Assembly: GCA_963965975.1 (NCBI GenBank)
Contig: OZ014416.1
Span: 5,022,001 to 5,086,000, forward strand
Origin: Xestospongia bergquistia
Taxonomy: Eukaryota; Porifera; Demospongiae; Haplosclerida; Petrosiidae
Reading direction: 5' to 3'
Length of the DNA: 64,000 bases
Shown here: piece after piece, positions 55,001 through 59,248 of the stretch
How the letters are laid out: every line of letters begins with the position of its first letter
How positions within the stretch are numbered: the stretch's first letter is position 1
The notes under the pieces: model-generated
What the model saw: the letters and a program-made list of their open reading frames with translations, nothing else
Databases searched by the model: none
Told to the model about the DNA's origin: nothing
Position numbers and translations under genes: made by a program

Positions 55001-57520
55001 CACATCCAAGAAGTCTGTGGACAGTCTTTTTCATTGCCTGCTGATTTAACTCACCACTCGATAGTAGAACACCTCAATACATTTAGTGTTTTTGCTGGCC
55101 GTAATCCTTTGGTAAGTCAGTATTACCTGACATGAACATGTTAGAGGGTTTATTGCATTTCCTTTTATAGAAAATAGCCACCCCATGTATAAGAGAAGAA
55201 GAAATGGCTATCCTTCCAAATAATGTTTTAGTGACAAAGAAAGGTAAAATAATGATGGTTCTTCAAATGTAACCACTTTAGTCCCAAAACATTCATTATC
55301 TTAATTATAATGGAGTTATCAATAATTGTTTTCTTGTCAGTAGAAATGTTGGTAGAGACTGTGTTTTTATCTAATGCTTTACTAGCTTTCAAGTTGGAAT
55401 CACATGATTGGCTTGTTAGTATTGAAAGTACTGTAGATCGGGAAAGTTTCGTTGTTAAAAAAATTCGAACATTGGACGATGTACGAAAATAAATTATTAT
55501 TGAACATTGAAATAATAGGGTTAATAAATTTTTGTGCACTCCTCTTATGTTCAAAATCTTTTTAACACGTACATGAAACATTTGTAACGTGAAAGTTTCC
55601 CAATCTACGATAGTTATTGTTTGACTGTTCAATAGTACTCTGTCAGAAATGTTTGAATAGCTTTTGTTTTTCATTTAATACGATGTTACAGGTAATCAAG
55701 AGTCAAAGCAATTTGCATCCATTGATGATTTTAGTCCCTTTCCTAAATTATGTAAGTTAATAGAGTCATTTTTGACAATTGTTTAATTTACTTTCTTTTT
55801 AGCTGTTAAACCTACAAGACATGAAGTTTTAATTCAACTAGCATGTATTGATGCTTCATGGCGTAAAATTGGAGATGGCCTTGGAGTGAGTTATAATAAA
55901 CTTCGAGGTTTGGCTCAATCCAATGATGAAAATCAAACAAGACTTAGTGAAGTTATTCAGCAGTGGCTTGACATGAATGGTCAAGGTGGAGGTGCTCCTG
56001 TCACATGGATCACAATATTAGATCTTCTAAAGGGACCATTGGTTAACAACAAAGACCTAGCTACAAAGATATACCACTCATTGAAAGAAGAAAGTTCTAA
56101 AGAAGAGATAGCTCCAAGTAAATATATAATAAGGTTATGATGCTGATACATGAATATTTTAGTTTTGATTCAGTTAATAGTTGTGATGGTCGTATTATTA
56201 ACATTAGCATTAACCTGCTCTGTAGGTCCTGACATACTATTGTTTATGTTTCAGTTTTTGTGATGAATTGAAAAGCTAATATATTTTTAGTGATTTTTGT
56301 TGCTCTGTCTGTTGCATAGATATCTTTGTTCTGACTCTATAAGGATTGAATGTATATTTTTATAGCTGCTCACGTATCATATATATTTTAATGTACATAT
56401 TAATTATAATTAAAGGCTATGCAACTATCCACATATGATGTTTGTATTGTGACATTGTACAAGAGATTTGTATACAACTTGTCACATTTTATGACGTTAA
56501 CTTTATATCCTATAGAACCTGCTAAGGAATCAGCTACTGCTAATACAATTGAAGGATATAATCCTGACAAGTTACCTATAGGACATCAGGTATGATTTAT
56601 CTTATGTTATAGGTCATGTTAATGTGGTCATTCATAAATTCAGTTCCTTAACAATATAATAGACAATGGTTACATCATCAAATCTTTCCTATTGTAAACA
56701 TAAAACACTATTTATGACATAATTATACTCTACTCAATAGCAACAATTCTCACAAGAACTTTCAAATGAGCCCAAAGAAGCTCTCCTTATAGCTAGTGAT
56801 AGTACACAGCAAGGTAATGTAAGACATCTAACTAATAATCACTGCATATAATATGTGTGAAAACATCAACTAATCAATTGTTCCACCTCTATAGTCTATG
56901 TTGTTATCATTAACATAGTGATATTAAGTAGTTTATTTATGTTGATAAAATGTTGTATTGCTTGTTGAAATGAAAAGGTATTAATTCTCTTTTGTGTTCA
57001 CTAAGTAACCTTTGACTCAGTTACTACATGTACTCCTTTTCTTGGTATATTGTATAGGCACTTCTGAGCCATCAGAAATATTTCTGGATTATTTTGCTGA
57101 TATTTGTGAAGCCATTGAAGTTAAACCCCTTCCCATCGTTAACCGACTCCTTACTGCTAGATTGATATCATCAAATTTTAAAGATGATGTAGAAAGTATG
57201 AGTGGTGATAATTATGACAAAGCAAACAAAGTAGTTAATGAACTACAACGACAGGTCAAAGAAAAAGGAATTGACTTTTTAAGAGCTATCTGTGATTTCC
57301 TTTTGAAGCAGAACCATACGTTAAAAGACATTGGTGTGAAAATGAAATGTCAACTAGAAAGTAAGATGTTATATTGTAAAAATCTAGAATGACTGGCTGT
57401 TATTTTACAGTATATATACATATATATTTTATAATGTAATTACTTGTTTTAAATGATATTATACTCAAGCAATCTATTGTATGTCTTTCTTTTACTGCAG
57501 GCTTAACTCCACCTACTTAA
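10004..57520 (+). CDS. Ankyrin-repeat ROCO (Roc-COR) protein with C-terminal death domain and CARD-like domain, 28 exons
   Basis: Exons: 10004-10246, 10378-10424, 10472-10523, 10988-11057, 15970-16067, 16601-16711, 16898-16999, 17789-17887, 19017-19115, 20049-20150, 20291-20389, 21719-21817, 23520-23618, 23759-23863, 28224-28325, 32701-32802, 33124-33225, 35061-35162, 39186-39287, 44497-44598, 53018-55111, 55171-55243, 55692-55751, 55803-56117, 56516-56589, 56741-56813, 57058-57360, 57501-57520. Every junction has GT-AG ends and matching phase, and the total is divisible by three (1,682 residues). Layout: helical N-terminus 1-170, ankyrin repeats 171-679, Roc-COR 680-1377, death domain about 1422-1526, CARD-like about 1576-1677. 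The order ANK-Roc-COR-death is that of DAPK1 minus the kinase. By family knowledge this is an intracellular GTP-binding scaffold for death-fold signalling; the ligand is unknown. The start (ATGATG, second ATG with A at -3) and exons 2-4 are the least certain parts. Confidence 0.85.
11058..12440. other. First part of intron 4, no gene seen
   Basis: A+T-rich intron sequence. The open frame at 11,250-11,531 overlaps a dispersed repeat (about 11,481-11,550) that recurs near 32,835 and 44,630 in other introns of the gene, and part of it resembles 61,080-61,150 near PPCS. It has no recognisable protein domain. Confidence 0.4.
12441..13400. repeat. Probable transposon debris with a CpG-rich patch
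   Basis: Positions 13,120-13,260 form a GC- and CpG-rich island in very A+T-rich surroundings (for example acgcgtgcgcttgacgcg and aaagcgcgccgcgcaaattt). Similar CpG-rich words followed by aaatttt occur at 8,565-8,600 inside a hAT element and at 16,165-16,215. I therefore read it as a subterminal region of a hAT-type element without recognisable ends. A - strand open frame at 12,478-12,729 has no domain I can name. Confidence 0.4.
13700..15060 (-). pseudogene. Degenerate non-LTR retrotransposon (RT C-terminal part and endonuclease-like tail)
   Basis: Read on the - strand from about 14,620 downward, broken frames follow the order of a known invertebrate retroelement ORF. First comes FTDVSITSDGRNVLGCPIGT, then a block with AACSALIHDMFDMWTYFFRT, then a segment ending in the frame 13,976-14,329, and finally 13,713-13,979 with YRDAICICYDWHSLSLPVKF. 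The last part resembles the Cys/His-containing endonuclease-like tail after the reverse transcriptase, but the expected Cys and His residues are replaced (FVYGYSFTVDN, then RCNKIR). Stops and frameshifts are frequent. The piece at 14,859-15,056 may be more of the same element. The exact clade is not decidable by eye. It lies antisense inside intron 4. Confidence 0.6.
15061..15969. other. End of intron 4, no gene seen
   Basis: The - strand of 15,060-15,560 gives broken frames that may be further retroelement debris, without a recognisable motif. From 15,560 to the acceptor at 15,969 the sequence is ordinary A+T-rich intron. Confidence 0.35.
16160..16380. mobile_element. hAT-type MITE or element fragment in intron 5
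   Basis: The right end, reverse-complemented, reads CACTAACGGATCTAGGGGAG and is followed by GGGTGCCTGGGTGCAC. This is the common hAT/ZMYM-type end form CAGTGGCGGATCTAGGGGGG. The left side has a CpG-rich subterminal patch (tttacgcgtgtaggagccgc). A matching left terminal repeat is not evident, so the copy may be truncated. No coding sequence is present. Confidence 0.5.
16601..23863 (+). CDS. Exons 6-14: nine single-repeat ankyrin exons
   Basis: Each exon is 99-111 bp, starts and ends in phase 0 and encodes one ankyrin repeat of 33-37 residues. Examples: exon 9 has NHWTALHYASLAGHNEAVKL, exon 10 has LGHSPLHIAYWNNNHNIVNL, exon 11 has DDLLLTSAENGDIENVNVAL. Exons 12-14 (21,719; 23,520; 23,759) are diverged copies of exons 9-11 and share intron sequence with them, so a three-exon module was duplicated. 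Exon 6 ends in five His codons followed by Tyr-Tyr-Asn, an unusual insertion at the hairpin between repeats. Symmetrical phase-0 exons can be duplicated or lost without breaking the frame. Ankyrin repeats bind protein partners; the target here is unknown. Confidence 0.9.
18790..20815. repeat. Segmental duplication, copy A (exons 9-11)
   Basis: This stretch, with exons 9, 10 and 11 and their introns, is repeated at 21,575-24,297. Shared intron words include ataataaccacaatgtaaa near the start, acaaggtcatcttatgatgg in the middle, and gtgttgtttgcttgctttg near the end. The copies are clearly diverged, so the duplication is older than those of exons 15-20. Confidence 0.85.
19341..19432 (+). pseudogene. 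Decayed ankyrin exon in intron 9
   Basis: The run caaggtcatcttatgatggc, then gctgatcctaatattcatg and a gtagtttgtatt donor-like end, aligns with the live exon 9 (ending aaggcagaccccaatatttg). The ORF is broken by stops and its 5' part is lost. It matches the better preserved relic at 22,824-22,928. Confidence 0.5.
21575..24297. repeat. Segmental duplication, copy B (exons 12-14)
   Basis: Diverged copy of 18,790-20,815 carrying exons 12-14. It is about 0.7 kb longer, mainly between 22,080 and 22,800. Similarity to copy A stops abruptly at tagatacttgc (24,297), exactly where the LTR of the gypsy element starts. The retrotransposon therefore inserted into copy B, or the break was fixed there. 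Confidence 0.85.
22824..22928 (+). pseudogene. Decayed ankyrin exon in intron 12
   Basis: An intact-looking acceptor (ttttatag) is followed by aatcaggagactgattgcac, which matches the start of live exon 9 (aatcattggactgctttgc). The 3' end keeps gctgatcctaatatttatg and the donor word gtttgtatt. Frame-shifting indels and in-frame stops make it non-coding. It shows that the ancestral duplicated module had four ankyrin exons, not three. Confidence 0.58.
24298..24414 (-). repeat. Single LTR of the gypsy element
   Basis: The segment begins TG and ends CA on both strands (+ strand tgtgaagtttgc to gggatactaca). It follows the polypurine tract on the - strand. The left edge is fixed by the end of similarity between duplication copies A and B. 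At 117 bp it is short. The partner LTR is missing, so the insertion cannot be dated by LTR comparison. Confidence 0.75.
24500..24862 (-). pseudogene. Gypsy Pol tail with integrase core deleted
   Basis: The frame starts with SNLPATDRRLTEIKEHQEKD and LQKWKKEIQQG, the spacer that normally precedes the integrase zinc finger. It then passes within a few residues to MSVRHLHEQC and LEPGDEVWIFDQG, which belong to the C-terminal integrase tail. Roughly 300 residues of zinc finger and DDE core expected in this family are absent. After 24,630 the frame shifts again but still shows tail-like words (STGVVRKNRRDLNRLPSQDE) before the polypurine tract. Confidence 0.8.
25064..25288 (-). pseudogene. Gypsy RNase H fragment
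   Basis: The residues SADASAYGLGAVLCQKQ, RLIAYVSIAMTECEQRYAQI, EKEALALTWACERLNQYLLG and LETDHKH form the standard Ty3/gypsy RNase HI domain with its Asp-Glu-Asp acidic residues. It is out of frame with the reverse transcriptase upstream, so another frameshift lies between 25,288 and 25,429. Downstream to about 24,970 the connection region continues with stops. Confidence 0.9.
25429..26306 (-). pseudogene. Gypsy reverse transcriptase, broken
   Basis: The fragments are collinear with Ty3/gypsy reverse transcriptase. VPIPLLPKVKCELEKMERKG and DWCSGMVVVPKPNN come first, then an in-frame TGA near 26,019-26,021, then ICVDLTKLNRYIKRE and DAKFFSKLDANSGFWKIELS. A one-base frameshift near 25,727-25,733 falls just before the catalytic Asp-Asp (GVVGLIDDLLIYG). 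The thumb region follows (NKEKCQFYATEISFLGHIV). The catalytic pair is thus present, but in another frame. The enzyme would copy element RNA into DNA; this copy cannot. Confidence 0.9.
26309..27289 (-). pseudogene. Gypsy Gag and aspartic protease
   Basis: This is a 326-residue open frame. The first part is a retrotransposon Gag core (KKKNVIYKRVKFNMRRQEES, then AFITALYNLASKYDYG). Two zinc knuckles follow: CTRCGKNHNTGRESC and a canonical CFKCDKIGHFHRLC. After them the protease active-site triad appears in MIKFKIDTGADVTMIP. Gag would package the element RNA and the protease would cut the polyprotein. Upstream Gag residues are present but out of frame, so the N-terminus is broken. The next part of Pol is in a different frame, which could be natural for this family or a mutation. 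Confidence 0.9.
27401..28223. other. Intron sequence between the gypsy element and exon 15
   Basis: The open frame at 27,397-27,600 (+) starts in Gag debris and then gives a Ser/Thr/Asp-rich peptide that I do not recognise. From about 27,690 the sequence (for example acatgtgaacaattccagtg, then gtagatacgcaagttaaaag) is repeated upstream of exons 18 and 19, so it belongs to the duplicated exon unit. Confidence 0.5.
28224..44598 (+). CDS. Exons 15-20: six near-identical 102-bp ankyrin exons
   Basis: Exons at 28,224, 32,701, 33,124, 35,061, 39,186 and 44,497 are each exactly 102 bp, phase 0-0, and encode the same ankyrin repeat. The shared core is RTPAHLAA, then GH, then LLIEIG. Upstream, all share the acceptor ttatgttcctag; downstream, all share gtaagtcacagtaattgtat with small changes. 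Exons 18 and 19 are identical. Exons 16 and 20 form one subtype (LLIEIGNADIN); exons 17, 18 and 19 form another (LLIEIGQDDTNFKDN); exon 15 is intermediate (LLIEIGQADIN). The array is clearly the result of repeated tandem duplication of exon plus intron and should be prone to copy-number change. Confidence 0.92.
28326..31165. repeat. Duplicated intron block, copy 1 (after exon 15)
   Basis: This intron block recurs after exon 18 (35,163-38,010) and exon 19 (39,288-42,135). From about 28,553 onward the copies are almost identical, while the first 230 bp next to the exon differ at several percent of sites. A TA microsatellite at 28,627 differs in length between copies. The block contains the P-element-like transposon and many ccatagcaac words. 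Confidence 0.9.
29160..30045. mobile_element. P-element-like DNA transposon relic, copy 1
   Basis: Ends are inverted repeats: AGGAGCGCATGAGCGTCGC at the left and, reverse-complemented, CACGAGCGCATGAGCGTCGC at the right, followed internally by a second matching block (AAAGGAGCRTCAAACT). The 8-bp direct repeat ctattgcc flanks it exactly (29,152-29,159 and 30,046-30,053), the size known for P elements. Inside, on the + strand, a broken frame near 29,500-29,640 reads KKLCADFTSPHPGYTIYPGH and then LNGCAVETFFS, stop, VKHATSGQL. This resembles the C-terminal part of P/THAP9-like transposases. At 886 bp with stops it is non-autonomous and dead. Confidence 0.7.
30941..32090. repeat. Intronic repeat block B, copy 1
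   Basis: The block starts near ttggttctctattatgtatt and runs through ctctgtacctttgttacata and agtaatcttgttgtgtagca. It occurs five times: here, 37,785-38,022 (cut by the tandem junction), 41,910-43,400, 46,690-48,930 and 49,360-52,090. The - strand of the longer copies gives broken transposase-like frames, so the block is probably an old DNA transposon spread by segmental duplication. Confidence 0.75.
33898..38022. repeat. 4,125-bp tandem duplication, unit 1 (exon 18)
   Basis: The unit runs from tagttaccatagcaattagg to gattgtctatgttac and carries exon 18, a P-like element and duplicated intron. It is followed directly by unit 2 with no spacer. I found only a handful of single-base differences (for example at 34,071, 35,868, 36,013, 36,078 and 36,226) and no length change, so identity is above 99.5%. 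Confidence 0.93.
35998..36883. mobile_element. P-element-like transposon relic, copy 2
   Basis: Almost identical to 29,160-30,045, including both ctattgcc flanks (35,990-35,997 and 36,884-36,891). Because the flanks and surrounding intron are copied too, it arrived by segmental duplication, not by a new insertion. Confidence 0.7.
38023..42147. repeat. 4,125-bp tandem duplication, unit 2 (exon 19)
   Basis: Second unit, carrying exon 19, which is identical to exon 18. The junction at 38,022/38,023 shows the break point: block sequence ending gattgtctatgttac jumps to tagttaccatagcaattagg. At 42,147 the original continuation (atgttcaaagtataataag) resumes, as it does after the equivalent point near 31,185. 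Confidence 0.93.
40123..41008. mobile_element. P-element-like transposon relic, copy 3
   Basis: Exactly 4,125 bp after copy 2, within the second tandem unit. A few point changes separate the copies (for example gcgtcgct against gcgtcact near the left end). Confidence 0.7.
41910..43400. repeat. Intronic repeat block B, copy 3
   Basis: It follows exon 19 and the end of tandem unit 2. It retains more of the block than copy 1, including the catgtactagacatgacctac stretch and the aagctgctgctacaaagaag stretch near 43,300, which are also found in copies 4 and 5. Confidence 0.75.
43880..44600. repeat. Copy of the exon 16 unit carrying exon 20
   Basis: The stretch from gtaaagattttcagcactat to exon 20 repeats 32,092-32,802 (exon 16) with about 11.8 kb between copies. 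A third partial copy, without exon, follows at 44,705-44,960. Confidence 0.85.
44599..46689. other. First part of intron 20
   Basis: This holds a partial copy of the exon 16/20 upstream region (44,705-44,960) and a short dispersed repeat at 44,630-44,700 (caccatggattcatagraat) shared with 11,481-11,550 and 32,835-32,910. I found no further ankyrin exon and no gene. Confidence 0.5.
46690..48930 (-). repeat. Intronic repeat block B, copy 4, with transposase debris
   Basis: This is the longest uninterrupted copy. The - strand reads in broken frames, for example EARNSNHKNALHHVADLIMS and FDIGERKLIDSLELTEKV, a style seen in hAT-type transposases, but stops are frequent and I cannot fix the family. 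At about 47,975 the site acatattattaatttcattt is uninterrupted where copy 5 carries a hAT insertion. Confidence 0.6.
50617..51310 (-). mobile_element. hAT-type element inserted in block B copy 5
   Basis: The terminal inverted repeats are CATAGGTGTAGAAAC and, reverse-complemented on the right, CTTAGGTGTAGGAAC. A perfect 5-bp duplication, atcat, flanks it (50,612-50,616 and 51,311-51,315). Block B copy 1 near 31,595 reads cacatatcattaatttc and shows the empty site. A long G run followed by catgtgcccc sits near the right end. It carries the C-terminal part of a hAT transposase on the - strand. Confidence 0.82.
50680..51113 (-). pseudogene. hAT transposase C-terminal dimerisation region, decayed
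   Basis: The open part (50,907-51,113) reads LGRLSIQLQMLPDIIKTRNT and SVKTICSIMNEIESSTTMPS. Beyond a stop it continues IFTIPVTTATVE, then YSLLKWLKTFLRSMMTQPWL and NAFMFTEI. This is the hAT C-terminal dimerisation signature (IPVTTATVERxFSxLxxLKTxLRSxM...RLN). Stops interrupt it, and the N-terminal zinc finger and catalytic core are absent. It belongs to the ZMYM1-like hAT group, as does the N-terminal fragment at 8,846-9,220. Confidence 0.75.
52091..53017. other. End of intron 20, no gene seen
   Basis: A+T-rich intron up to the acceptor tttttcccctag. The - strand open frame at 52,899-53,144 overlaps exon 21 in the opposite direction and is a chance frame. Confidence 0.5.
53018..55111 (+). CDS. 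Exon 21: Roc GTPase and COR domain
   Basis: This single 2,094-bp exon (698 residues) starts with a last partial ankyrin-like stretch (TGNSLLHSACLCGG). The Roc domain follows. Its P-loop is GKRNAGKS (protein about 771-778), the G3 motif is DLAGH (829-833), and the G4 motif is SHID (897-900), a ROCO-type variant of NKxD like the THxD of LRRK2. The COR domain follows with DDLCSLFKERNEPYPLSD, a winged-helix block GLILYLGDWLIVDKKALL, GIMPLSTLAKLFPDYNIDML and the C-terminal COR block FLSTRFLHVLLFRIAYKY. COR domains mediate dimerisation and GTPase regulation. The frame continues to a chance stop at 55,135, but the donor gtaagtcag after 55,111 joins in phase to exon 22. Confidence 0.93.
55171..56117 (+). 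CDS. Exons 22-24: linker and death domain
   Basis: Exons 55,171-55,243 and 55,692-55,751 encode a linker (KIATPCIREEEMAILP, then GNQESKQFASIDDFSPFPK). Exon 24 (55,803-56,117; 105 residues) is a death domain. It has SWRKIGDGLGVSYNKLRGLA for helices 1-2, LSEVIQQWLDMNG for helix 4, the buried Trp in TWITILDLL, and LATKIYHSL for the last helix. Death domains assemble with one another in apoptosis and innate immune signalling. Phases 1-1-1 join the three exons without a stop. The intron 55,244-55,691 contains an inverted repeat listed separately. Confidence 0.9.
55430..55613. repeat. Inverted repeat in intron 22
   Basis: The left arm (ctgtagatcgggaaagtttc, from about 55,430) and the right arm (gaaagtttcccaatctacga, ending about 55,612) are complementary over about 25-29 bp, with roughly 120 bp between. 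It may be a small MITE or a hairpin. Overlapping open frames at 55,310-55,492 (+) and 55,228-55,674 (-) have no domain. Confidence 0.5.
56516..57520 (+). CDS. Exons 25-28: linker, CARD-like helical domain and C-terminus
   Basis: Two linker exons (56,516-56,589 and 56,741-56,813) lead to a 303-bp exon (57,058-57,360). Its product is an all-helical domain of about 100 residues: SEIFLDYFADICEAIEVK, LPIVNRLLTARLISSNF, YDKANKVVNELQRQVKEKG, IDFLRAICDFLLKQNHTLKD. Spacing of hydrophobic positions and the final FLLKQNHTLKDIG resemble CARD or related death-fold domains; I cannot decide between CARD and another death-fold subtype by eye. The last exon (57,501-57,520) adds SLTPPT and a TAA stop. Two adjacent death-fold modules suggest recruitment of more than one adaptor. 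Confidence 0.75.
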
Positions 57521-59248
57521 TTAGTGTGCAGTCCCTCTCTCCCTTTACTTTTCACATTTGTTGCTTTATATATTTCATTATTATAGTTAATTAATTTATG
57601 TACACTTTAATTGTCTAAGATGATTTTTTGGCTTTATTATTGGTGATTTTTCTGAAGTATAATTGATAATCTAGAATGTTAGTTTTAATCTGTTAAATGA
57701 TTTTAGCCCATGAGGTAACAATGCTAAAAATAAAAACACTCATTTGTTAAGCACTTTAGAAATTGATTTACTATCTCGAAAAGCTGACCCTGCTGTGCTA
57801 CATTTACAGATCTTTGCTAGTAATATAAATTTTAACTAAAATATCAGATCCAAAGCTTTTGCCGTACCAGTAGTCAATGAAAGTTAGCTACCTTGGGGAA
57901 TATTTTGATAGAACAGATGTCATTCAAGATTTGTTCAATTATACATTGCAAGAGAGAGAAATGACATATTAAAATTGATAACGTTTTGACAGAAAAATAT
58001 CCTTAAAATGTTAAATCTATATTGTTTCAAAATACTGTAGAGGATTACTAATATAAATAAGAGACAACAATGTAAATATTATAATACTATACATCTTTAT
58101 GTGAGTAACTAGAGATATATATTGTAAAATTAAACTTCTAAGACATTTGCCAATACTGCAATACATAAATAAACACTCAATAGTATAAGCTAATATAATG
58201 CCCCATGTCTGATTATTAGAGATGATAACACTTGATATGAATAAACACACTCAATGACAGAGCAGTTTAGGATGAGAAGAGGTAGAAAAAATAGCAAAGA
58301 TTTATTTTTTTATTTTGAGACAGTTAGGTATTTAGTTTTTTGAGAGATAATTTTAGAAGTTGAGCAGAAATTCATTTCTTAATAATACTAATATCAGATT
58401 AAATGATAGTGAAGTCAGCAGATGATGAATGATGACAGAAGAATGTTATCAGTGTAGACAATTAAAATTCATTAAGAGAGAAAGAGGGACTTTAGTGATG
58501 TCATTTAAATATAGAATAAAAAGAAATGGGTCTAGAATTTAATCCTGGGAAATAACATAATTATATATAAAAGAAGCACAAACTAACATTATCTATGAAG
58601 ATTGTTTAGAGATACATAATTTTATATTTCTCTTATTATATATTCTTATTTTTATATGGTACAGTAGTAACCATCAGCAATAATTTATACATAATAATAA
58701 TACCAAACCTTATAAAGTGATTAAGACATTGAAAATGAGAGCCACATTCAAATGACAACAATGACCTGTATATTCTATTAATACAATACTCAATAATAAT
58801 CTGACTACTTGTAACCTAATTTGAAATAAAAACCCACTTTTGTAAAACATTTGTGACCTGGTTTGTCAAACAGGACCATTGTTAAAACACATCAAAAAAC
58901 AGCTTTGACACATACAGTTACCATATATATGCACAACTACTCATTTTAACTATATATATATATATTCAAATGTTTTTGAGGTGCTTAGTGTTCCCTTTTC
59001 ACTAATAGGTTGCAAATATTTAAATCAGTTCCCAATTATTCTGTAGCAATCACATTTCATCCTGCTTTGTAAATCCTAATATTATCTTCATTCATATTGC
59101 CAATAGAGGTTGATAATAACAACTTAGGTATAACAAAATCCATATAATAAAAATTAATAAAAGTAAAATATTTCAGAGGGTAATAATATCAAGTATGACA
59201 ATTCATAATAAAACATTAAATATATGTAACATATACGTGTACATCAGT
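57521..59248. other. Convergent intergenic region
   Basis: This holds the 3' regions of the ankyrin-ROCO gene (+) and PPCS (-). I see only A+T-rich sequence, a TA run near 58,950 and chance open frames (for example 58,017-58,250 -). Confidence 0.5.
57729..57734 (+). terminator. Possible poly(A) signal of the ankyrin-ROCO gene
   Basis: AATAAA lies 209 bp after the TAA stop. In such A+T-rich DNA the hexamer is common, so support is positional only. Confidence 0.3.

Noticed and set aside
55112-55135. Readthrough of exon 21 to a stop at 55,135
   Set aside because: A consensus donor at 55,112 joins in phase to an exon chain with a clear death domain, so the stop is intronic.
55228-55674. 148-codon - strand open frame in intron 22
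   Set aside because: Antisense within a short intron, includes both arms of an inverted repeat, no domain.
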